This document shows positions 16,019-24,800 of a stretch of DNA of 64,000 nucleotides, in pieces; the stretch's first letter is position 1; every line of letters begins with the position of its first letter. The stretch lies in NCBI RefSeq assembly GCF_000967965.1, contig NZ_LACC01000022.1, positions 62,001-126,000 of the forward strand, in the 5' to 3' direction. Source of the DNA: Pseudomonas fluorescens. GTDB taxonomy: Bacteria > Pseudomonadota > Gammaproteobacteria > Pseudomonadales > Pseudomonadaceae. The notes beneath the pieces are model-generated. The model made no database searches. It was not told the origin of the DNA and saw only the letters and a program-made list of their open reading frames with translations. Made by a program: the position numbers and the translations under genes.

Positions 16019-16906
16019 TCAGCTGCGGCGATCGACGATATACCGGGCCAGATCGCGCAACGGCTCGGCCGCCGCGTCAAACGGTCGCAGCGCGTGCAGG
16101 GCCTGATCGCGCAGTTCCAGGGCATAGGCCTTTGCGGCGTCGAGGCCGAGCAGGGCCGGGTAGGTCGGCTTGTCCCGGGCAATGTCGGCGCCCTGGCGTT
16201 TGCCGAGGGTTTCGGTATCGCTTTCGACGTCGAGAATGTCGTCCTGAACCTGGAATGCCAGGCCGATGGCCTGTGCATAAGTCTGCAGGGACTTGAGTTC
16301 GTCTTTCTCGGCACGGCCGCTGGCCAGGGCACCGAGCTTGACGCTGACCTCGATCAACGCACCGGTCTTGTGCCGGTGCATGTACTCCAGGGCTTGCTGG
16401 TCGAGCTTCAGACCGACCGAGCCGAGGTCGATGGCCTGACCGCCGACCATGCCCGCCGGGCCTGCGGCCAGTGCCAAGGCGCTGACCATTTGCAGGTGGA
16501 CCTCGGCGTCCAATGTGCTCAGGCGCGGGTCGAGCAGGGCGCTGAAGGCCAGGCTCTGCAAGCCGTCGCCGGCGAGGATCGCGCAGGCTTCATCGAATTT
16601 CTTGTGGGTGGTGGGCTGGCCGCGACGCAGATCGTCATCGTCCATCGCCGGCAAATCGTCATGCACCAGCGAATAGGCGTGGATCAGCTCCACGGCACAG
16701 GCCGCGCCGTTGGCTTGCTCGGCTTTGCCGCCCAACGCTTCGCACGCGGCGTAGGCCAACAGTGGACGCACCCGTTTGCCGCCATTCATCACGCTGTAGC
16801 GCATGGCTTCATACAGACGCGCCAACTCGGGGCCCGGTGCAGTGAACAGGGTTTCCAGAGCCGCATTGACGCGGGCCTGGCTGGTTGCCGAGTACGCTGC
16901 AATCAT
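16019..16906 (-). CDS. ispA: farnesyl diphosphate synthase (geranyltranstransferase)
   Basis: The 295-residue protein is a trans-prenyltransferase with the first aspartate-rich motif as HDDLPAMDDDDLRRG (about residues 79-93) and the second as FQVQDDILDVESD (about 220-232). It makes farnesyl diphosphate from IPP and DMAPP. It overlaps xseB by 4 bases upstream and lies 92 bases before dxs. Confidence 0.95.
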   Translation of the reverse strand: MIAAYSATSQARVNAALETLFTAPGPELARLYEAMRYSVMNGGKRVRPLLAYAACEALGGKAEQANGAACAVELIHAYSLVHDDLPAMDDDDLRRGQPTTHKKFDEACAILAGDGLQSLAFSALLDPRLSTLDAEVHLQMVSALALAAGPAGMVGGQAIDLGSVGLKLDQQALEYMHRHKTGALIEVSVKLGALASGRAEKDELKSLQTYAQAIGLAFQVQDDILDVESDTETLGKRQGADIARDKPTYPALLGLDAAKAYALELRDQALHALRPFDAAAEPLRDLARYIVDRRS

Positions 16907-17145
16907 TCTGGTTGGTCCGCGTCGAAGGGTTCCTCGGCCAGCTCGCCATCACGCTCGAGCAGCACCTGAACCTTTTGCTCTGCCTGGGCCAGCGCCGCCT
17001 GGCAATCGCGGGTCAGACCGATGCCTTGCTCGAAAGCGGCCAGCGAGTCCTCCAGCGACAATTCGCCATTCTCCAGACGCTCCACCAGCGTTTGCAGGTC
17101 GGCGAGGGACTGTTCGAAATCCAGTGCAGCTTTTTTGCGGGCCAT
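16903..17145 (-). CDS. xseB: exodeoxyribonuclease VII small subunit
   Basis: This 80-residue protein has the XseB pattern DFEQSLADLQTLVERLENGELSLEDSLAAFEQGIGLTRDCQAAL, with a short charged tail. With XseA it forms the single-strand-specific exonuclease VII. It is the first gene of the leftward xseB-ispA-dxs operon. Confidence 0.95.
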   Translation of the reverse strand: MARKKAALDFEQSLADLQTLVERLENGELSLEDSLAAFEQGIGLTRDCQAALAQAEQKVQVLLERDGELAEEPFDADQPE

Positions 17146-17287
17146 GGCGGCGATTTCCGGTTGACGTTAAACCGGCGCGACACTAGCAGATAGGGGGGGT
17201 ATGGGCAAATGAGCGGGGGGATTTGCTGTCGCAATTTCTGGATGAACAAACACTGTGGAGAGGGAACAAGCTTCCTGTCTACAGGCA

Positions 17288-18433
17288 TCAGGTGTCCGTC
17301 GTATCGGGGTATTTGATCTGGTACCGGGTACTGCGCCCACCACCGGGCAGGCGTTGCAGGCAGTCTTTGTTCAGCAGTTCGCTCAGATGACGGGTCGCGG
17401 TCGCTTTGGATACTTTGGCGACGGCCTGGTACTGAGCCGCACTGATGCCGTGCTCGAAGCCTCTTTCGCCGCCATCGAGCAAGCGATTAAGTACCTTTGT
17501 TTGCTCGGCCGACAGCTCGGATCTCTGGTGTGCCTGCCAGAATCGCGCCTTACCCAGCACACTGTCGATCCGCGTCATGGCTTGTTGCAGGCTGCGCAGA
17601 AGAGTTTGCAGGAACCACTCCAGCCACTCAGTGACATCTGTCGTAGCCTTTTGACTGGTTTCCAGCACCCGGTAGTAACCGGTGCGATCCTCAAGAATGC
17701 TTGCCGACATTGCGTAAAAACGAATCGCCTGAGCCTCGCCCTGTGCCAATGCCAGATCGGTGATGGTGCGTGTGAGGCGACCATTGCCGTCGTCAAAAGG
17801 GTGGAGTGTGACAAACCAGAAGTGTGCGATGCCAGCACGCAGCAATGGGTCGAGTCCGGCCTGGTTTCGGCCGCTCTCAAACCAGTCGAGGAAGATTTCG
17901 AGTTGACGCTCAAGGCCCAGTCGAGGCGGCGCTTCGAAGTGCACGGTCGGCTTGTCGAGACGACCGGAGACGACCTGCATCGGTTCGTCGCCTCGCAATG
18001 CACCGACACGTATCGCCCGGGCGGCGAGGTCGCCGTCCTGCTCTGGAAACAACCATTCATGCCAGTGCAGCAAGCGATCCAGCGTCAGCGGCTCGGCAAA
18101 ATGCTGCGTAGCATCGAGCATCAATTGCGCAAGACCTTCACTGCGTTGGCTGACTCTATCGCCATCAAGTAGATCCAGGCCCAAGCGTCGAGCCAGCGAC
18201 GAACGAACGGAGCCGACGTTCAGTTGTTCTCCTTCAATGGCCGATGAGGTGACGATGTTTTGCAACAACGCATCCAGCTCACTTTGCACGCTCAGCGAAC
18301 TGCCCACGGAACTGGCCATGCCCATTAGCCGACCTTGAGCTTGAACGCACTCGCGTAACAAGGGCGCCAGGCGTTCGGCATTCCAGGTGAACCCCGGCCA
18401 ATCAGGCTGCTGCCATATCCATTGAGGTGTCAT
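17288..18433 (-). CDS. Fic family protein with N-terminal inhibitory helix and C-terminal winged helix
   Basis: The 381-residue protein has a DUF4172-like N-terminal part, an inhibitory motif S63-S-A-I-E67-G68, the Fic core HPFDDGNGRLTR with catalytic His211, and a C-terminal winged helix (about 300-375, with SKATATRHLSELLNKDCLQRLPGGGRSTRYQI). Fic enzymes usually transfer AMP to a target hydroxyl; Glu67 would block ATP until relieved. The target is not known. The gene sits alone between xseB and yfaP, and 23 bases before its start is a four-site palindromic array that could be its own operator. It looks like an accessory gene. Confidence 0.9.
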   Translation of the reverse strand: MTPQWIWQQPDWPGFTWNAERLAPLLRECVQAQGRLMGMASSVGSSLSVQSELDALLQNIVTSSAIEGEQLNVGSVRSSLARRLGLDLLDGDRVSQRSEGLAQLMLDATQHFAEPLTLDRLLHWHEWLFPEQDGDLAARAIRVGALRGDEPMQVVSGRLDKPTVHFEAPPRLGLERQLEIFLDWFESGRNQAGLDPLLRAGIAHFWFVTLHPFDDGNGRLTRTITDLALAQGEAQAIRFYAMSASILEDRTGYYRVLETSQKATTDVTEWLEWFLQTLLRSLQQAMTRIDSVLGKARFWQAHQRSELSAEQTKVLNRLLDGGERGFEHGISAAQYQAVAKVSKATATRHLSELLNKDCLQRLPGGGRSTRYQIKYPDTTDT

Positions 18434-18455
18434 GAACTTGATGCTCTAAGTGGGA

Positions 18456-18522
18456 GGTGAGCCGATTGGAAAGGTTATTCGGCTCACATAATGAGCCGAA
18501 TATGGCGCGTATTCGGCTCACC
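18456..18522. promoter_or_regulatory. four-site dyad array upstream of fic
   Basis: Four copies of a ten-base unit alternate in direction: TGAGCCGATT at 18458-18467, ATTCGGCTCA at 18477-18486, TGAGCCGAAT at 18492-18501, and ATTCGGCTCA at 18511-18520. The centres are 19, 15 and 19 bases apart, and both the inner and outer pairs are symmetric about base 18489. With the flanking bases the outer arms are 12 long and the inner arms 11. This is the appearance of an operator for two cooperating dimers, most likely of the Fic protein's own winged helix. Confidence 0.75.
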
Positions 18523-18689
18523 GTCCACCCGTTATCGTGATTCCCACCGCAATTTCGGAGCTATCCGATTGTTAAAAAACATCCGAATGGCTAATCTTTG
18601 CGCCATCTACGACCCAATAGTCACGGGTCTTTCAGACGAAACGCAGTATTCACATCTGTGACGCGCCCAGGATCAGGCGCAAGGTTTCG

Positions 18690-18706
18690 TCCTGCATGGC
18701 AGGAGG
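18690..18706 (+). promoter_or_regulatory. hairpin covering the ribosome-binding site of yfaP1
   Basis: TCCTGC (18690-18695) pairs with GCAGGA (18699-18704) across a three-base loop. The ribosome-binding AGGAGG is at 18701-18706, seven bases from the ATG, so four of its bases are inside the stem. Translation of the first yfa gene may be limited by this structure. Confidence 0.4.
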
Positions 18707-18712
18707 CGTCGC

Positions 18713-19504
18713 ATGCGCTCATTTCTTTTGCTGCTGATCGGGCTGGTTTTCGCGCCCGGGATTCTGGCTGCGCCGAATGCCGAGTTGTCGGAGCCGGTGG
18801 GCGGCTGGCGTTACAACGGTCTGCTGGACCGTAGCGAAAACCCGCAAGTCGCCTATCCCACGCCGCCGATTGATCGGGGCGTACAGCGCAATCGCACGAT
18901 GATCGAAGGCCAACTGAAGGCCCTCGGCACCCAGCGCGGGCCGCACACCTTGGCGGTCAACGGCAATCCGCTGAATCTCTATACCGACGAGCAAGGGCGT
19001 TTTGCCCGGCCCTATGCGTTTGGCGCCGGCTCCAACAGCGTCGAAGTGCGCAGCGCCGAAGGCCAGTCCCTCAAGCGTGTTCAATTCTATGAAGCCAACA
19101 ACCTGCGCACCCCGGCGCGGATTCGCGTGGTGCTGGGTTGGGATGATCCGAAAGCCGAACTCGACCTGCATATTGTCACGCCCGATGGCCAGCATGCCTT
19201 CTGGGCGCACCCGGCCTTGACCAATGGCGGCGGCCTCGACCCTGACGGCGTCGATGGCCCGGGTCCGGAAATGTTCACCATGACCGCACCGCTACGTGGC
19301 ACCTATCTTGTTTACGTGAACTATTGGGGCAACTTCGGCAGCGGCGGCTATAACTTCGATGAGTCCGGCAATCAGAACGAGGTCATTACCTCGCAAATCA
19401 ATCTGGTGCTCAACGAAAACACCGTCGATGAAAAACGCGAGACGTTCATCGTGCCCCTGCGCGCAATCGGCGACCTGCTGCTGGTCAAGACTTTCAACTA
19501 CTAA
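18713..19504 (+). CDS. YfaP-like DUF2135 exported protein (first copy)
   Basis: The 263-residue protein has a signal peptide ending at ILAAP. It begins the mature part with a GGWRYNG element and has the DUF2135 beta-sandwich core from about residue 135 (RIRVVLGWDDPKAELDLHIVTPDG ... GTYLVYVNYWGNFGSGGYN). It resembles YfaP of the E. coli yfa locus. It is the first of six genes, and a second DUF2135 gene closes the operon at 28072-28884. The two share GGWR, the DLDLH-TPDG motif and YLVYVNY. Its role is unknown; Ig-like adhesion or substrate binding at the envelope is possible. Confidence 0.85.
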   Translation: MRSFLLLLIGLVFAPGILAAPNAELSEPVGGWRYNGLLDRSENPQVAYPTPPIDRGVQRNRTMIEGQLKALGTQRGPHTLAVNGNPLNLYTDEQGRFARPYAFGAGSNSVEVRSAEGQSLKRVQFYEANNLRTPARIRVVLGWDDPKAELDLHIVTPDGQHAFWAHPALTNGGGLDPDGVDGPGPEMFTMTAPLRGTYLVYVNYWGNFGSGGYNFDESGNQNEVITSQINLVLNENTVDEKRETFIVPLRAIGDLLLVKTFNY

Positions 19505-19543
19505 GCATCCCCGCTCCACGGATGAACATCGGGTTTTGTGAAC

Positions 19544-21256
19544 ATGAGTGATAGCACTGTTACTCCGGCCGCTGGCGCACCAGCGGCCAAATCTTCCCTG
19601 CATTGGCCGACGCTGCTGATCGGGATATGCCTGGTCGTTGGCGTGGCTGCTGGGTTGGGGTGGTTCATGCACAAACCCAAGGCCCCAGCGCCTGTGTTGG
19701 CCAGTGACAAACTGGGCATGAGCCGCCCGGATGGCCTGCTGGAAACCCATTCCCTGAGCCAGTTGCCCAAGGACCTGCTGGCGGTGCCGTTCCTCAAGGA
19801 AACCCTGACCGAAGACTTCGTCTTCTATTACGAAACCCATGCCGACCGCCTGGGGTTGATCGGCAGCTTGCGGCGAATCATCTACGAACATGACCTGAAA
19901 CTGCAGGACACCTTGATCGAGCAACTGTTCGATCAACCGGCGGACGTAGCGTTGTGGCGCGGGGCGGATGGGCGGCTCAAGGATTTCCTGCTGGTGATGG
20001 ATCGCGGCGGGCTGGCCAAGGTGCTGGAGCCGCTGGCCAAAGTGGCGCTGGACGACTCGCAGTTGAGCAAAGTCGCTGACGTGAAGGTCGGCACCGACGA
20101 CGTGGGGCTCTATCAACTCAGTTACAACGCGAGCAAGGCGCTGCTGTTCGCGTCCCATGGCGACAAATTGGTGGTGCTGTCCAATCCGGCGAAACTCTAC
20201 GATCCGCAAAGTGGCGCAACGGAAGAATCGGGCAGCGTGTCGACCACGGCCATTGCCGCGTTGCTCAATGGCGACAAACTGTTCCCCGAAGCCTTCGGCC
20301 TGCCGCCTCGTACGCCGGAGGTGAAACAACGCCTGTCGGTGAATGCCAGCGTGCTGGCCATGGGTTATCAGCGCTTCATTCCGAATTTCGCCGGTTTGCG
20401 TTTCGACATGGACGACAAGGGCTGGCACAGCTTCCTGGCCATGGATGAACTGGAGAATCAGCCGGACTTCGATTTCAAACCGATCTGGCAAGCCATGCCC
20501 ATGGGCGCCAGCGCTTGCGTGGCGTTGCCGCTGGCTGCCGAGCAACAGAAACCGCTGCTGGTGAAACTCGGTGCCGAGGAGAAGGTGGCTCAGGCGCTGA
20601 CCGAACACATGGCCGGCGCGGCGGGCCTGTGCTGGTATGCCGATTCGCGGTTGTATACGCCCTTGCTGGTGGCAAGCCTCAACGATGACGACAGCGGCAA
20701 ACTCGATGGGGATTTGGGCAGCCTGTTCGGCTCGATGGTCGGCGCCTACGAGAGCAATGTCGAAGAAGGGGCCTTCCCGGTGGCGGAAAAACAGGAAGGC
20801 CAGAGCCACCAGTGGCAACGTCAGGTCAGCTCCAGTTTCGGTCCCTATGCGGTCAAGGACGCTCAAGACCCCGACGCCATCACCGGCAAGGCGTTCATGA
20901 AAGTCAGTCTGGCGCGGCATGGTTCGACGCTGCTGTTTTCCCTCGACGACAAGCTTGTGGACAAGGCCCTCGGCACCCTCGACAAACGCTTCCCGCCGAT
21001 GGCCGATGTGGTGCCCAAGGACCTGCTGATGCCGGTCTATTTCGGCCCGGATTCCATGGCGCAACTGATGCAGCAGGAAACCCTCGACAGCCTGCCCCAG
21101 GACATGGAGCCGGTGTTCTACAACGCCGCGCAAACCTACCTGATCCCAAAACTGCGCAAGCTCGGCGGCTACGGTAAATACGCCCTGACCTTGCCCGAAG
21201 GCAGCGAGCCGGACGGCCACTGGCAGTGGCTGCCGCTGGAGTGGAAAGCCCTGTGA
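19544..21256 (+). CDS. DUF2138 (YfaA-like) single-pass membrane protein
   Basis: The protein has 570 residues. A short cytoplasmic N-terminus is followed by one membrane helix (about 21-43, LLIGICLVVGVAAGLGWFM); the rest is periplasmic. It matches the DUF2138 family found beside alpha-2-macroglobulins in E. coli (YfaA). No catalytic motif is apparent; repeated sections of the DLLAVPFLKETLTEDF and FGPDSMAQLMQQ type suggest a large folded ectodomain. The ATG at 19544 has no clear ribosome-binding site, and a GTG at 19538 is an alternative. The gene is coupled to the next by a GTGA overlap. Confidence 0.85.
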   Translation: MSDSTVTPAAGAPAAKSSLHWPTLLIGICLVVGVAAGLGWFMHKPKAPAPVLASDKLGMSRPDGLLETHSLSQLPKDLLAVPFLKETLTEDFVFYYETHADRLGLIGSLRRIIYEHDLKLQDTLIEQLFDQPADVALWRGADGRLKDFLLVMDRGGLAKVLEPLAKVALDDSQLSKVADVKVGTDDVGLYQLSYNASKALLFASHGDKLVVLSNPAKLYDPQSGATEESGSVSTTAIAALLNGDKLFPEAFGLPPRTPEVKQRLSVNASVLAMGYQRFIPNFAGLRFDMDDKGWHSFLAMDELENQPDFDFKPIWQAMPMGASACVALPLAAEQQKPLLVKLGAEEKVAQALTEHMAGAAGLCWYADSRLYTPLLVASLNDDDSGKLDGDLGSLFGSMVGAYESNVEEGAFPVAEKQEGQSHQWQRQVSSSFGPYAVKDAQDPDAITGKAFMKVSLARHGSTLLFSLDDKLVDKALGTLDKRFPPMADVVPKDLLMPVYFGPDSMAQLMQQETLDSLPQDMEPVFYNAAQTYLIPKLRKLGGYGKYALTLPEGSEPDGHWQWLPLEWKAL

Positions 21257-21891
21257 CGGCATTGATCCGAAGTCTCGGCCTGCTGGCCTTGTTGATGAGC
21301 GCGGGTGCCCGGGCTATCGAGGCACCATCGCTCGACCCTCAGCAGTCCCAGGTCTTCCGTGCCTGGTTCGTGCGCATCGCCCAGGAGCAACTGAGCCAGG
21401 GGCCGAGCCCCCGTTGGTATCAGCAAGACTGCGCCGGGCTGGTGCGCTTCGCCGCCAATGAAGCGCTGAAAGTCCATGACGACAAATGGCTGCGCAGCAA
21501 TGGCCTGTCCAATCGTTACCTGCCGCCGGAGCTGCAACTGAGCGACGCCCAGCGCGGTCTTGCCCAGCAATGGCAGCAGGGCGGCGGCAAGGTCGGGCCA
21601 TACGTCAATGCAATCAAATTGATTCAGTTCAACAGCCATCTGGTCAGCCGCGATGTGTCTCAAGCACGCCCTGGCGACCTGATGTTTTTCGATCAGGGCG
21701 ACGACCAGCACCTGATGATCTGGATGGGCCGTTACATCGCCTATCACACCGGCACCAGCACACCCACCGACAACGGCATGCGTTCGGCAAGCCTGCAGCA
21801 ACTCATGACATGGAAGGACACCCGATGGATACCCGACGCAGCCAACCCCAACTTCATCGGCGTCTATCGACTGAATTTTGTTTCCCAATGA
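21253..21891 (+). CDS. DUF1175 (YfaT-like) exported protein, NlpC/P60-like
   Basis: The 212-residue protein begins at a GTG overlapping the previous stop and has a signal peptide ending near ARA. The remainder is DUF1175 (YfaT). Cys60 in QQDCAGLVRFA and His153 in GDDQHLMIWMG, with PGDLMFF between them, reproduce the spacing and surroundings of NlpC/P60 peptidoglycan hydrolases (DCSGLV ... PGDLVFF ... HVGIYLG). A cysteine peptidase or amidase acting on peptidoglycan is therefore plausible but unproven. The stop overlaps the ATG of the alpha-2-macroglobulin gene. Confidence 0.85.
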   Translation: MTALIRSLGLLALLMSAGARAIEAPSLDPQQSQVFRAWFVRIAQEQLSQGPSPRWYQQDCAGLVRFAANEALKVHDDKWLRSNGLSNRYLPPELQLSDAQRGLAQQWQQGGGKVGPYVNAIKLIQFNSHLVSRDVSQARPGDLMFFDQGDDQHLMIWMGRYIAYHTGTSTPTDNGMRSASLQQLMTWKDTRWIPDAANPNFIGVYRLNFVSQ

Positions 21892-24800
21892 CCGGTGCCC
21901 GCATGCTGCGTTTTCTGTCTCTGATGTTGGTATTGGTGCTGCCGTTCTCGGCGGTTGATGCCGACGACTCGGTCCCGTCCAGCGGCTATGCGCCGGTGGC
22001 CGGCGAGAGTTTTTTCCTGCTGGCCGACAGCAGTTTTGCCAGCGATGAACAGGCGATGGTGCGTCTCGAAGCGCCGGGCCGCGACTATCGCCGGTTTCGC
22101 ATGGAGCCCTACGGCGGCGCCGACATTCGGGTGTATCGCATCGACAGACCGCTGGATTTTCTCAAGCGCCAGAAGAACCTGCATCGAGTGGTCAGCGATG
22201 GCCAGTTCAAGGGTGAAGGTCTGTCGAACACCCTCGCTTACCTGTGGGATAACTGGTATCGCAAATCCCGTCGGGTGATGCAGCGGGCGTTTTCCTACGA
22301 GTCGCGTAAACAAGTCACCGAGGAAGTGCCGGAACTGAAGATGGGCAATGCGATGGCCGCGCCAACGCCCTACGATGCGCAGCCGCAATTCGCGCTGATA
22401 CCGGGTTTGCCGGTGGTCAGCCAGTTCCGTTATCCGTTGTGGCAGGCCAAGCCGATCCAGCCACCTGCGGGGGTGAACCTGGCCGGTTCTTCCAGCGAGT
22501 TCGTCAGCGTCGCGCCGGGCAACGTGTACATCCCGTTGGGCAATCTCAAACCAGGTCTTTATCTGGTGGAAGCGCTGATCGGCAAGTACCGCGCGACCAC
22601 TATGGTGTTCGTCTCCAACACCGTGGCGGTGAGCAAGATCGCCGGCGACGAATTGCTGGTGTGGGCCGCGCGCAAACACGAAGGCAGCTCGGTGCCGAAG
22701 GTCAATGTGCTGTGGACTGACGGCCTCGGTGTGATGAGCAGCGGCGCCACGGATGCCGATGGTTTGCTACGCCTGAAACACGTCAGCCCCGAGCGTTCGT
22801 TCGTGATCGGCGAGGACGAAGAGGGCGGGGTGTTCGTCTCCGAGAACTTCTACTACGACAGCGAAATCTACGACACCAAACTCTATGCCTTCACCGACCG
22901 GCCGCTGTATCGGCCGGGGGATTGGGTGTCGCTGAAAATCGTCGGCCGTGAATTCAAGAACGCGCGGGACTCGGTGCAGCCAAGCGCGGCCGACGTCAAT
23001 GTGACCGTGCTGGATGCGACCGGCACGGCGCTGCAATCCCTCGATCTGAAGCTCGATTCCAAGGCTGGCACCCAGGGCCGATTCCAGTTGCCGGACAACG
23101 CCGTGGCCGGTGGATATGAACTGCGTTTCAACTACAAGGATCAGGCCTACAGCAGCGCCTTTCGCGTCGCTGAATACATCAAGCCGCACTTCGAGATATC
23201 GCTCAATCTGGCCAAGCAGGATTACCGTACTGGCGAGCCGGTCAAGGGCAACCTGGTGCTGCTGTACCCGGACGGCAAACCGGTGGCCAATGCGAAATTG
23301 AGCCTGAGCCTGCGCGCCCAACAGCTGTCGATGGTCGACAACGAACTGCAATACCTCGGGCAGTTTCCGGTGGAGCTGACAAGCACCGAATTGACCACCG
23401 ACGCCAAGGGCAATGCGTCCCTCGACCTGCCGGCAGCCGACAAACCGAGTCGCTACATGCTCACGGTGTTTGCCAGCGACGGTGCGGCGTATCGGGTCAA
23501 GACCACCAAGGAAATCCTGATCGACCGTGGCGCGGCGAATTTCCGCTTGAGCGCGCCTCGGCGTTTCAGCGCGGTGGGTGACAAGGTTGCGTTCAGCTAC
23601 ACCCGCGAAGGCGAGCAGGCCGATGCCGTTACGCCAGGCAGCTACGGCTGGGTACGACTGGAAGACCAGAGCACCGGCGAAGGAAAACTCGCGGCAACCG
23701 ACAAGGGTTTCACCCTGGCCTTTGACCGGCCGGGCACCTACAACCTGACGCTCAAGGATGATCATGGCCGGGTGGTCGGCGCCACCGGCCATTCGGTTAC
23801 CGGCGAAGGTGTCAAAGCCGTACCCGGCACCGTGGAAATCGTCCTCGACAAGCCCGAGTACATCGCAGGCGATGAAGCGCTGGCACTGATCACTTTCCCC
23901 GAGCCAGTGAGCGATGCGCTGCTGTCTCTGGAACGCGACAAGGTCGAAGCGACCGCGTTGCTGTCCAAGGGCGGCGACTGGCTGAAGATGGAAAAACTCA
24001 GCGATACCCAATACCGCGCACGCATCCCGGTGAAGGACGGTTTCGCGCCGAACCTGACCTTCTCGGTGCTGTACACCAAGGGCGGCCAGTACAGTTTCCA
24101 GAACGCCGGCATCAAGGTGGTCACGCCTCAGATCGACGTGGCCATCACCACGGATAAGGAAACCTATCAGCCGGGTGAAATCGTCTCGGTGGACCTGACC
24201 ACCCAGTTCGCCGGCAAAGCGATTCCCGCGCACCTGACGGTCAGCGTGGTCGATGAAATGGTCTACGCCCTGCAACCTGAAGTCGCGCCGAGCATCGACC
24301 AGTTCTTCTATCACCCACGCCGCAACAACGTGCGTACCAGCGCCAGTTTGTCGTTCATCAGTTATGACGTCGCCTTGCCGGGCAGCCCCGGTGCACCGGG
24401 CAAAGCCAATCGCAGTGAGCGGGGCGTGAAGGTGTTGGAGCGACCCCGTCGTGAGGATGTCGACACCGCTGCGTGGCAACCTGAATTGCTGACCGATGCC
24501 AACGGCAAAACCCGCTTCACCTTCAAGATGCCCGACTCCCTGACCCGCTGGCGCATCACTGCCAGGGCCATTGCCGATGGCGGTCAGGTCGGGCAGAAGA
24601 AGCAATTCGTGCGCTCGGAAAAACCGCTGTACCTGAAGTGGAGCGGCCCGACTCGATTCCGCGCTGGCGACAAACCGGAGCTCGGTGTGTTTGCTTTCAG
24701 CCAGGCCGAGAAACCGGTCAAGGCCGAACTGGTCACCCATTTCGCCGGCAATGAACAGCGCGTGCCTGTGACCCTGAACAGCGGCATCAACTACATCCCG

